Origin: Methanodesulfokora sp964525965
GTDB lineage: Archaea > Korarchaeota > Korarchaeia > Korarchaeales > Korarchaeaceae
Assembly: GCA_964525965.1 (NCBI GenBank)
Contig: CAZGKA010000111.1
Coordinates: 1 to 13,642 of the forward strand
Reading direction: 5' to 3'
Length of the DNA: 13,642 nt
Position 1 is the first letter of the stretch, and each line of letters starts with the position of its first letter. Shown here piece after piece: positions 7,801-13,512 of the stretch. Below the pieces are notes generated by a model. That model did no database searches. It was not told where the DNA came from and saw only the letters and a list, made by a program, of their open reading frames with translations. The position numbers and the translations under genes were made by a program.

Positions 7801-8273
7801 ACATGCTGGACAAACTGAGGAGCCACATCGAGCTTGAGAAGAAGATAAGAGCAGTTGATCTGGAGGATTCCTTGGTGAGAGCCATCTCTCAACACTTCAT
7901 AAGGGATATAGCCGGAAACCTCAGAAAGTTCTCGGCCCAGAAGTTCCGCTGCGTCAAGTGCAATAAGAAGTACAGGAGAATACCGATAAGCGGTAGGTGT
8001 GATAAGTGCGGAGGAGAGCTCACCTTGACGGTGCATAAGGGAACTGTTCTCAAATACCTGAAGCCCACCTTGGACGTACTGGACGAGTATGAAATAGGAG
8101 GCTACGTGCGGGAGAGAGTGGTTCTTCTAGAGAAGGAGGCTAGGACACTCTTTAAGATGGGAGGCACGGCTGGACTCTCGGATGAGGAGATGGTCGAGGG
8201 GGTTGATCTTCCTAAAGATGATCTACCTAAGGATGAAAGGAATGATGAAGAGGGGCTTGCTCGCTTCCTATAG
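4824..8273 (+). CDS. polC: DNA polymerase D large subunit DP2
   Basis: Catalytic subunit of the family D replicative polymerase, which works with the small exonuclease subunit DP1 (not in this window). The product has 1149 residues, normal for DP2, and shows no intein. Visible family blocks: YYNGPIRTAGGTEGALS from residue 140, LRGGAILVLNDC near 240, GMRVGRPEKAKQRKMKPP from about 583, and the catalytic NIDGDED at 873-879, whose aspartates bind metal. A zinc-binding cluster starts at C633 (CPHC, YYCHEC, FCPIC) and a second at C1043 (CVKC, CDKC). The last eight residues, EEGLARFL, resemble a PCNA-interacting peptide. ATG 4824 fits the usual N-terminus (YERYFDEIERK); GTG 4821 is the alternative. 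The gene heads the replisome cluster. Confidence 0.97.
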   Translation: MYERYFDEIERKVSELYKVAEKARSTGKDVTTEVEIKKANLPSERIAALFGYEEIGKRIDFWLSKGLDKYTLAFRVISEIVQSSLEGTGLIDVRDPEKVAELAVRVGLAIVTDAVVSAPVEGISKVAIKSTGYSRHLAVYYNGPIRTAGGTEGALSVVIADYVRQKMGIPRFKPSKKLVARYVEEVELYRRVAHLQYNSTVDEIRIAAENLPVEITGPPTEEVEVSSNRDLPDVETNRLRGGAILVLNDCIVQKAKKLLKLIKEISEKVGDFDVSSWEWLERLKKPEKKREGQVSGLEKAIVPNYKYMKDAVVGRPILSYPALPGGFRLRYGHARNTGLASVGVHPATMVLLDEFLAVGTQVRIERPGKSAVVMPVDSIEGPVVLLKDGSVVRVTSKEEAEKLRPEVKKILFLGDVLIGVGEFLENNHVLIPSPWVEEWWAALLKRKGFSVDDARNIPFDEALSLSLKYDVPMHPRWTYFWHDITVKELAVLIEGLRKSTFDGKTAEIPNMPALKLILEKLCVPHRVVEDKIVVLGDDAKALFSTLSKMDEFDKTKYSNTSIMKAVNDLAPFKVMPKATYYVGMRVGRPEKAKQRKMKPPINLLFPIGNLKGRSRSLSKASGKIKVEVALRRCPHCGKITPQYYCHECNVRTERILFCPICGAEVDKKCLRHPKERPVPYKEAFIDIDDLVREALSTVEGSIDNVKGVVGLTSGNKSPEPIEKGILRAKYDLSVFKDGTIRFDSTNAALTHFRPKEIGVSVEKLRELGYTTDINGEPLTRDDQLLELKIQDMILPRKAGEHLVRVAKFIDELLEKFYGLPKYYNVDDPEDLIGEIVFTISPHTFVANASRIIGFTNADVIFAHPFLHAAKRRNIDGDEDSIMLGLDALLNFSKEYLPFKPGGREDAPLLLTTRINLEYIDDETYNIETMWEYPLEFYEMTLKQANPSELLKRGVIQNVETRLSEEEIPSIPFTNEVSDICNGPLVTSYRKLDNMLDKLRSHIELEKKIRAVDLEDSLVRAISQHFIRDIAGNLRKFSAQKFRCVKCNKKYRRIPISGRCDKCGGELTLTVHKGTVLKYLKPTLDVLDEYEIGGYVRERVVLLEKEARTLFKMGGTAGLSDEEMVEGVDLPKDDLPKDERNDEEGLARFL

Positions 8274-8282
8274 GTGAGAGCA

Positions 8283-8621
8283 GTGGAGTGGACGCCGATA
8301 TCCGAAATTTCTCAGGATAGGGAGCGGGTTATGGTGATCGGAATAGTACTTGATGTGGTGGAGAACTGCATAATGATAAATGACGGAACGGGCAAGGCCC
8401 GCGTGTTCACCGACGAGGCATCACGCTACAGCCCGAAGACCCCCATCTTAGTGATCGGCTCGCCGAAGAGAGCCGACCACGAAGCTAAGGAGATCGATGC
8501 GGAGGTCATAGTCGATCTGTCCGGGATAGATTTAAAGCATCTTAACGAGGTTAGGAACTTGAGAGGTGAGGTTGAAAGGATAAAAAGGAGAATCTTGGGA
8601 GGGATGAGTGATGTGCGCTGA
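8283..8621 (+). CDS. RPA14-like single OB-fold ssDNA-binding protein
   Basis: A 112-residue protein made of one OB fold and a C-terminal helix. It reads ISEISQDRERVMVIGIV, then IMINDGTGKARVF (the strand-turn motif of RPA-type OB folds), then EIDAEVIVDLSGIDLKHL, and ends in a helix through ERIKRRIL. This order closely resembles, from memory, the 14-kDa subunit of the thermococcal RPA trimer, in which the C-terminal helix mediates assembly. The likely role is a subunit of the ssDNA-binding complex at the fork; the sequence does not reveal partners. GTG 8283 is preferred because GGTGA lies 5 bases upstream; GTG 8274, directly after the DP2 stop, would add three residues. Its end overlaps the PCNA start by 11 bases, suggesting translational coupling. 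Confidence 0.72.
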   Translation: MEWTPISEISQDRERVMVIGIVLDVVENCIMINDGTGKARVFTDEASRYSPKTPILVIGSPKRADHEAKEIDAEVIVDLSGIDLKHLNEVRNLRGEVERIKRRILGGMSDVR

Positions 8622-9366
8622 AGTCCTTTTCGATGATGCGAAGCTCTTTAAGGGCATCGTGTCGGCCATATCCGCCATAGTGGATGAGGCCACCATAAAG
8701 GTTGACCCGAACGAGGGCCTGAAACTCTCAGCCTTGGAACCAGCCAAGACGGCCATGGTACAGCTCGTCCTACCTCCTGACGTGTTCTCTGAGTTCAAGG
8801 TCGAGTCGGAGGGATACTACACTATAAACTTCAAGGACTTCGAGAAAGTGCTCAAGAGGATCAAGGGGGCCAACAGCGTGAAGCTGGAGTTCACGGAGTC
8901 AAGACTCGTGGTCAGCAGTGTCGCTGATTACCGAAAGACTTTCAGACTGCCTCTCCTAGTTGGGGAGCCCTTCGAGATGAAATCGCCCAAAGTCGAATTC
9001 AAGAGCCGGCTCAGAATGGATAGCAGGAAGCTCCCCGAGATCGTTGGGGACTTGAAGCTAATGGGTTCTGATGTTAGAATAAGTATAGATAGTGAAAAAG
9101 CGGTGTTCAAAGTAGAAAGCGATAGAGGTGAGTCTGAGACGGTTCTCACGCGTGAGGATCCAGCAGTCATGGATATATGGAGCGATGAACCCTCCGAGAG
9201 CATGTATCCTCTCAGCTATCTCGACAAGATGGCCGGCCCCGCCAAGGTGGTGGGGGAAGTGAGGATAGAGATCTCCACAGAGAGACCAATGAAGATGTTC
9301 TACCCGATAGGAGGGATATCTGAGGCCGGCATAATTTACTACTTAGCGCACGTATCCGAGAAGTGA
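8611..9366 (+). CDS. pcn: DNA polymerase sliding clamp (PCNA)
   Basis: Ring-forming processivity clamp that tethers DNA polymerases, ligase, FEN1 and others to DNA. The 251-residue product starts MCAEVLFDDAKLFKGIVSAI and continues with LKLSALEPAKTAMVQLVLP and YYTINFKDFEKVLKRI. It ends with MKMFYPIGGISEAGIIYYLAHV, the typical last strands of archaeal PCNA (usually ending near YYLAP). Length matches the family's roughly 250 residues, giving two repeated alpha/beta domains joined by a connector loop. ATG 8611 is preceded by GGAGGGA about 7 bases away; GTG 8608 is an alternative. It overlaps the upstream OB-fold gene and lies 4 bases before priL. Only one PCNA gene is seen here, so homotrimer versus heterotrimer cannot be decided. 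Confidence 0.96.
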   Translation: MCAEVLFDDAKLFKGIVSAISAIVDEATIKVDPNEGLKLSALEPAKTAMVQLVLPPDVFSEFKVESEGYYTINFKDFEKVLKRIKGANSVKLEFTESRLVVSSVADYRKTFRLPLLVGEPFEMKSPKVEFKSRLRMDSRKLPEIVGDLKLMGSDVRISIDSEKAVFKVESDRGESETVLTREDPAVMDIWSDEPSESMYPLSYLDKMAGPAKVVGEVRIEISTERPMKMFYPIGGISEAGIIYYLAHVSEK

Positions 9367-9370
9367 CAGG

Positions 9371-10300
9371 ATGGAGTTTATAGCTCGATTTCCCTTTTCT
9401 AAGGAGGCACAGGAGCTAGTCAGAGAGGAATCTGTCACCATAGAGGAGCTAGCTTATGACCCGCTCCTCGCTCCCGCTAGGATGATCGCCAGAAAGAAGC
9501 TCGAGTACTCGGCTTTCGGGAAAGTTTACGACGAGGTGGACATACTCAAACCGATGAACGAGGTTTACGGTCTGATAATAGCCAGACTGATAGTCGAGAG
9601 CTCAGGAGATCCTCTTCTGAGAAACATGCTTGCTGAGCACGAGAGCAAGAGGTTCATGAACGTATCCCAACAAGCACCTCGACAAGACCTCCTCTCTCTC
9701 GCAGAGAACACCTTTGACATGGACGTTCTCTCGGATGGAGAGGATGTGCTGGTGGCAATACCCGACTATCTGAGATTTGCCTCAGGGTTTGGAGGTCCCT
9801 CTTGGAAGCTGGTCAACAGAAGGATTAGAGGAGGGAGGGTGATCCTGACCTTGGACGAGTTCCGCCGTTTACTAGCGGAGGCAGTTCGATCAAAGCTCTC
9901 AAAGCCTGAAAAAGCTCCTGATCTTCCATCACCACTTGCTGAAATCAGAGATGAGATATTGACTATCATCTCAGCTAGAAAAAAGAGGAAAAGGATTAAA
10001 AGGGGGAAGAAGGACCTTCCTCCATGCATAAAAAAGCTGTTGGACGACCTCTCTAAGGGGGAGAACCTGCCCCACAAAGCCAGGTTCGCTCTGGCCGTCT
10101 ACCTGCTGAAGTGCGGTTACTCCGAGGATGAGGTCGTCGACATATTCAGGGCGGCGCCGGACTTCAACGAGAAGGTGACCAAGTATCAGGTATCTCAGAT
10201 AGCGAGGAAGGGATATAGGCCTCCCGGATGCGAGAGGTTGAGATCCTGGGGGCTCTGCTTGGGAGATGAGTGCGAGATTTACAGGGGTGGGAGGAAATGA
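9371..10300 (+). CDS. priL: DNA primase large subunit PriL
   Basis: Regulatory, iron-sulfur subunit of the archaeal/eukaryal-type primase; it positions template and initiating nucleotides for PriS. 309 residues. The N-terminal part is helical, with the early DPLLAPARMIARKKLEYSAF segment. The C-terminal domain carries four candidate 4Fe-4S cysteines at 219 (LPPCIKKLL), 287 (PPGCERL), 296 and 301 (CLGDEC). The stretch PHKARFALAVYLLKCGYSEDEV between them is typical of the family. A Lys/Arg-rich linker around residues 201-215 joins the two halves. The gene starts 4 bases after PCNA stops and its stop shares a base with the start of priS. PriL preceding PriS is the reverse of the order I recall for Thermococcales. 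Confidence 0.93.
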   Translation: MEFIARFPFSKEAQELVREESVTIEELAYDPLLAPARMIARKKLEYSAFGKVYDEVDILKPMNEVYGLIIARLIVESSGDPLLRNMLAEHESKRFMNVSQQAPRQDLLSLAENTFDMDVLSDGEDVLVAIPDYLRFASGFGGPSWKLVNRRIRGGRVILTLDEFRRLLAEAVRSKLSKPEKAPDLPSPLAEIRDEILTIISARKKRKRIKRGKKDLPPCIKKLLDDLSKGENLPHKARFALAVYLLKCGYSEDEVVDIFRAAPDFNEKVTKYQVSQIARKGYRPPGCERLRSWGLCLGDECEIYRGGRK

Positions 10301-11409
10301 TGGGCATAATAAGAGCCTTTCAAAGATATTACGTTGAGAGGTCTAGGGCCATCTTCGCCCCCCAGGTGGAGAAGAGGGAGTTCATGTTCATGGACTTCGA
10401 CGACAACGTCAGGAGGTACATAAGCTTCGAAAGCTTGGAGGAACTGAGGGGCTACCTCATAAGGATGGTCCCAAAACACGCCTACTACTCTGTGGGGCTC
10501 TACGATAATCCCAGCTCAAGGTCTAGGAACACGGAAGGAGCAGAGCTCCTCTTCGACATAGATTCAACTGATCTTGGGTGCGAGCTTTGCGATAGAGACG
10601 ACCTGTATGTGTGCCGGTCATGCGGCTACGAATCCGGGAGGGAGTTTGATATCTGCCCCAGATGTGGAGGCTCCAGGGTCACCAAGCTGGACTGGCTCAA
10701 CGAGCACTGCATCGAAGCAGCGCTCGAGGAGGTGAAAAAACTTTTGGACATTCTTCTCGGGGACTTCTCCGTAAACGAGAGGGATCTCCTCGTCTCCTAC
10801 ACCGGAAACAGGGGATTTCACGTTAGAGTCCTGGCAGAAGGATTCATCAAGCTTGGAAAGCGCGAAAGAATGGAAATAGTTGATTACGTGATGGCCCGTG
10901 GCTTTTCCCCTGAGAAGATCGTGAGAAAGACTGAGGAAGGTTATATAATCCCGGACCCCAGTGAAGAGGGTTGGAGAGGGCGTTTTTCAAGGACACTCCT
11001 CTCTCTATTTCCAGACAGGGTTTTTAAGAGAGGAGAGGAGCTTTTAGCTAAAATCTCGCAGAGGGAGCTGAGGGAGATAGCGGACGAGATGGTCAGGAGA
11101 TACTCGGCTGAGATAGACGAGGCCGTTACCTTCGACACCAAGAGGCTGACCAGGATACCCAACAGCCTCCACGGCAAGACGGGACTCAGGGCTATGACCC
11201 TGTCCCTCGCCGAACTCGAGAACTTCAATCCATTCATCAATGCTGTTGGCCTAGGTGAGGACCAGATGACCGTCAGGATAGAACATAAGGTTCCTAAGTT
11301 CAGGCTTCTCGACCAAGACTACGGACCTTTTAATCCCGGTGAGGTCGTGGAGCTTCCTGCTTATGCTGCGGCCTTCGTGGTTCTAAAGGGACGTGGTTCA
11401 ATTGGGTAG
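10300..11409 (+). CDS. priS: DNA primase small (catalytic) subunit PriS
   Basis: Catalytic primase subunit that synthesises RNA (and, in archaea, often DNA) primers. 369 residues from ATG 10300, with GGGAGG 5 bases upstream; ATG 10297 is an alternative. The metal-binding pair is in ELLFDIDSTD (D86, D88), the nucleotide-binding motif is SYTGNRGFHV (to H174), and RLTRIPNSLHGKTGL follows later. A zinc-ribbon insertion holds three CxxC pairs at 94/97, 105/108 and 119/122, which is more cysteine than one zinc site needs. The last 48 or so residues, after the catalytic core, contain YGPFNPGEVVELP and resemble the C-terminus of the next gene product, GINS. Translationally coupled to priL and overlapping the GINS frame. 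Confidence 0.96.
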   Translation: MGIIRAFQRYYVERSRAIFAPQVEKREFMFMDFDDNVRRYISFESLEELRGYLIRMVPKHAYYSVGLYDNPSSRSRNTEGAELLFDIDSTDLGCELCDRDDLYVCRSCGYESGREFDICPRCGGSRVTKLDWLNEHCIEAALEEVKKLLDILLGDFSVNERDLLVSYTGNRGFHVRVLAEGFIKLGKRERMEIVDYVMARGFSPEKIVRKTEEGYIIPDPSEEGWRGRFSRTLLSLFPDRVFKRGEELLAKISQRELREIADEMVRRYSAEIDEAVTFDTKRLTRIPNSLHGKTGLRAMTLSLAELENFNPFINAVGLGEDQMTVRIEHKVPKFRLLDQDYGPFNPGEVVELPAYAAAFVVLKGRGSIG

Positions 11410-11911
11410 GTGGCTGAGCTACTCAAAATTGGTCGATATATGGATCGAGGAGCTCACCTCACCCAACCTTGTCGACCTCCCAGATCAGTTCTACGCGATG
11501 GCGGACAGCTTCATAGCGGACCTCCGTAAGGAGGCCAACATCCGAGAGGGTATCCTCAAGACCATACTGACGAGGCAGGCAGAAATTTGTGAGGAACTGG
11601 TAGATGAGATATCCAAGCTCAGGGCCTTTAAGAAGTTCGTTCTTTCGATATCGAAGAATCTTCCGCTGGAGAATATCCCAGAATCGGAGAGAAGGCATTT
11701 AAAGTCGATAGTTGAGCACAGAAAAGAACTTCCCAAACCAGAAGAAAGCAGCCCGGACCTGGTTCAGGTAATATTTAAAAAGAGCATCCCCAGCATAGTG
11801 GGGATCGACCTCAGGGTGTATGGCCCTTTCAAGGAGGGGGATGTGGCGCTGATCCCCAGGAAGAACGCCGTAGCCTTGGAGGCAAAGGGTTATGTGGAGG
11901 TGGTTGAGTGA
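11393..11911 (+). CDS. GINS complex protein, Gins51 (Gins15) type
   Basis: Subunit of GINS, the helicase accessory complex that links MCM with primase and GAN/Cdc45-like proteins at the fork. The 172-residue product has a helical N-terminal domain (residues about 5-115) followed by a small beta domain with YGPFKEGDVALIPRKNAVALEAKG near the C-terminus. That A-then-B order is the Gins51 class. The start is uncertain: GTG 11393 overlaps priS by 17 bases, and TTG 11402 and TTG 11429 are also in frame; none has a strong ribosome site, consistent with coupling to priS. Its stop overlaps the GTG of the L44e gene by 4 bases. Gins23 and MCM are not in this window. Confidence 0.85.
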   Translation: MVQLGRWLSYSKLVDIWIEELTSPNLVDLPDQFYAMADSFIADLRKEANIREGILKTILTRQAEICEELVDEISKLRAFKKFVLSISKNLPLENIPESERRHLKSIVEHRKELPKPEESSPDLVQVIFKKSIPSIVGIDLRVYGPFKEGDVALIPRKNAVALEAKGYVEVVE

Positions 11912-12186
11912 AGATCCCTAGCGAAGTTAGAACCTACTGTCCGAGATGTAACGCTCACACTCCCCATAAGGTTTCGCTCTACAAGGCTGGGAAGCCCAGG
12001 ACCTTGTCTTGGGGCTTAAGGCAGCTTGAGAGGAAGAGATCTGGATACGGAGGAGAGCCCAGAGGTAGGCTTAGAAGAAAGGCAAAACTGACGAAAAAAG
12101 CGGTGATAATACTGACCTGTAAGGAGTGTGGCAGGAAGGTCAGCAGAAACCTTGGAAGGTTATCTAAAACTGAGATCAAGAGGTAG
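11908..12186 (+). CDS. rpl44e: 50S ribosomal protein L44e
   Basis: Zinc-binding protein of the archaeal large ribosomal subunit, found near the E site. 92 residues with CPRC at 11-14 and CKEC at 71-74 forming the zinc site. Between them is a highly basic stretch including WGLRQLERKRSGYGG and PRGRLRRKAKLTKK, as in family members (about 92-95 residues). It starts with GTG, which overlaps the GINS stop (GTGA), with GGAGGTGG several bases upstream. It is the first of three translation genes at the end of the replication cluster. Confidence 0.95.
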   Translation: MKIPSEVRTYCPRCNAHTPHKVSLYKAGKPRTLSWGLRQLERKRSGYGGEPRGRLRRKAKLTKKAVIILTCKECGRKVSRNLGRLSKTEIKR

Positions 12187-12200
12187 AGGGGGGTGCGCCT

Positions 12201-12380
12201 GTGAGCTGTTTTCTGAGAGTTCGATGTCCGAGTTGTGGCAACGAGCAGCTGGTGTACTCTCACGCCTCCCGCGTTGTGAAGTGTCAGATATGCGACGAGG
12301 TTCTGGCTGAACCAACCGGTGGAAAGGCCAGGATAAAGGGACAAGTTGTCTATACCTTCGGAAAGGTCAGAGAAGGTTGA
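12201..12380 (+). CDS. rps27e: 30S ribosomal protein S27e
   Basis: Small zinc-ribbon protein of the archaeal small ribosomal subunit. 59 residues from GTG 12201: it opens MSCFLRVRCPSCGNEQLVYS, with C9/C12 and C28/C31 (CQIC) as zinc ligands, then LAEPTGGKARIKG, the conserved tail of S27e. Length is slightly below the usual 60-65. GGGGGTG lies about 6 bases before the start. It sits 14 bases after L44e and 4 bases before aIF2-alpha. A long plus-strand frame starting at 12128 in another phase is only a shadow of this gene and L44e. Confidence 0.93.
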   Translation: MSCFLRVRCPSCGNEQLVYSHASRVVKCQICDEVLAEPTGGKARIKGQVVYTFGKVREG

Positions 12381-12384
12381 TCTT

Positions 12385-13170
12385 ATGGGCAAGGACTTCC
12401 CTAGGAGAAATGAGCTGGTCATAGCTACTGTGCGGAGAGTTGAAGAACACGGAGTCATCTGCACGCTGGACGAGTACGGAGGACTGGAAGCCTACATCCC
12501 AAGAGGACACGTGGCCTCTGGGAGGATAAGAGACCTGCGGGACTTTATACGAGAGGGAGAGAAAGTAGTCGGCAGAGTGATAAGGGCGAACAGGAGAAAG
12601 GGTCAAGTGGACCTCTCCCTCAGATATGTGTCCGAGATGGAAGCTGCCCAAAAGATGACCGAGTGGAAGTGCAGAAACAGGGCACTCTCATTGATAAGGG
12701 TTGCTTTGAAGGACGAAGGGCTGGTGTCGGATGTTTGGGAGAAGCTTGACTCTTATTTCAGGGATCCCCTGGGAGCTCTCGAGGACTCAACGATATCCGG
12801 CCCGAAGGTGCTGATGAAGGCAGGAATACCAAAGGGTACTGCTGAGAAGCTCTGTGAGGTCGCCAAGGCTCAGCTCAAGAGGCCTGTGTATGTGAGGCAG
12901 ATGACTGTGAAGCTCTTATCATATCGCTCGGACGGTGTGGAGTTCGTGAAGAGGGTTCTGTCCTCGATATGCGGCAGGCACGGAGAGGCGGAGGTGTTGG
13001 TTCGTTCAATAGGATCTCCGCGCTACCTAGTGCAAATCTCTTCCACGAACCCCCGTGCTGTTAAAAGGGCTGCCGAAATTGTGCTGGATAAGCTGAGTTC
13101 ATCTGTGAAGCAGGGAAAGGACATGTTTGAGCTTCTTGGAACCAGAGATCTCAGGAAGAGAACTGATTAA
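12385..13170 (+). CDS. eif2a: Translation initiation factor aIF2, alpha subunit
   Basis: Alpha subunit of the heterotrimeric aIF2, which delivers initiator Met-tRNA to the small ribosomal subunit. 261 residues. An S1-type OB domain spans about residues 8-82 (ELVIATVRRVEEHGVICTLDEY through KGQVDLSLRYV). A helical domain follows (about 85-165), then an alpha/beta C-terminal domain ending KRAAEIVLDKL, which in homologs contacts the gamma subunit. ATG 12385 is chosen over TTG 12346, which would overlap S27e by 35 bases; GGTTGATC just before the ATG serves as ribosome site. In many archaea Nop10 follows this gene; here the next gene is a tRNA on the opposite strand. Confidence 0.95.
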   Translation: MGKDFPRRNELVIATVRRVEEHGVICTLDEYGGLEAYIPRGHVASGRIRDLRDFIREGEKVVGRVIRANRRKGQVDLSLRYVSEMEAAQKMTEWKCRNRALSLIRVALKDEGLVSDVWEKLDSYFRDPLGALEDSTISGPKVLMKAGIPKGTAEKLCEVAKAQLKRPVYVRQMTVKLLSYRSDGVEFVKRVLSSICGRHGEAEVLVRSIGSPRYLVQISSTNPRAVKRAAEIVLDKLSSSVKQGKDMFELLGTRDLRKRTD

Positions 13171-13193
13171 TGGCAAAATATCAGGAGATAAGA

Positions 13194-13266
13194 AGCCCCG
13201 AGGGGGATTCGAACCCCCGACCTGCCGCTTACGAGGCGGCCGCTCTAACCGCTGAGCTACCGGGGC
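13194..13266 (-). tRNA. tRNA-Thr (anticodon CGU)
   Basis: The minus strand folds into a complete 73-base cloverleaf. The acceptor stem is GCCCCGG with TCGGGGC (one G-U). The D stem is GCTC/GAGC with GG in the loop. The anticodon stem GCCGC/GCGGC encloses loop CTCGTAA, giving anticodon CGT, which reads ACG (Thr). The variable loop has five bases, and the T stem GGGGG/CCCCC encloses TTCGAAT. G1-C72 and C2-G71 fit threonine identity. The discriminator base is U; CCA is not encoded. There is no intron. A TTAAG-containing AT stretch about 30 bases upstream (near 13297) may be its promoter. Confidence 0.96.
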
Positions 13267-13453
13267 CTTTCCAAACCCTGAGCTCGTGGATCTTCTTAAG
13301 TCTTTACTTCAACCTCCGTTCTTCCTAACTTATGGATTGTATAAATTCAAAACTAACAACTGTTACTTCCCTTAGTTTAATGATAGTTTGCAATAGTCAC
13401 CTAAACTCTTCTAAGCATGCTATGCAACGTTCAGCAACGTTTCAACAACCATG
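13267..13453. other. Gene-free region upstream of the secreted-protein gene
   Basis: AT-richer than its surroundings, with no supported reading frame. It contains the tRNA upstream region, a short palindrome AGCATGCT (13414-13421) and tandem GCAACGTT repeats next to the downstream promoter. Confidence 0.5.
13424..13443 (+). repeat. Tandem 10-bp repeats upstream of the secreted-protein promoter
   Basis: GCAACGTTCA is followed directly by GCAACGTTTC, two copies in phase with the DNA helix. They end about 10 bases before the TATA box, a position used by archaeal activators. Possible regulator binding site. Confidence 0.4.
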
Positions 13454-13461
13454 TTTATATA
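13454..13461 (+). promoter_or_regulatory. TATA box of the secreted-protein gene
   Basis: TTTATATA is a near-ideal archaeal TATA box. Normal spacing places transcription start near 13482-13484, giving a leader of about 30 bases. Confidence 0.65.
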
Positions 13462-13484
13462 GTGTTTCATCACGCGGATCCCAG

Positions 13485-13502
13485 CCCAACCGTCAGGTTG
13501 GG
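13485..13502 (+). promoter_or_regulatory. 5'-leader hairpin overlapping the ribosome binding site
   Basis: CCCAACC and GGTTGGG form a perfect 7-bp stem around loop GTCA. The last two bases of the stem (13501-13502) are also the first two of the strong Shine-Dalgarno GGAGGTG (13501-13507). If transcription begins at the predicted site, the stem is at the very 5' end of the mRNA. Confidence 0.5.
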
Positions 13503-13512
13503 AGGTGCAAAC

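Noticed and set aside
7260..8036. 258-codon open frame on the minus strand inside DP2
   Set aside because: It lies wholly antisense to well-conserved DP2 sequence including the second zinc cluster, shows no recognisable domain, and is explained by the codon bias of the real gene.
11979..12464. 161-codon minus-strand frame across L44e, S27e and the start of aIF2-alpha
   Set aside because: Spans three recognised genes on the other strand and has no domain; shadow frame.
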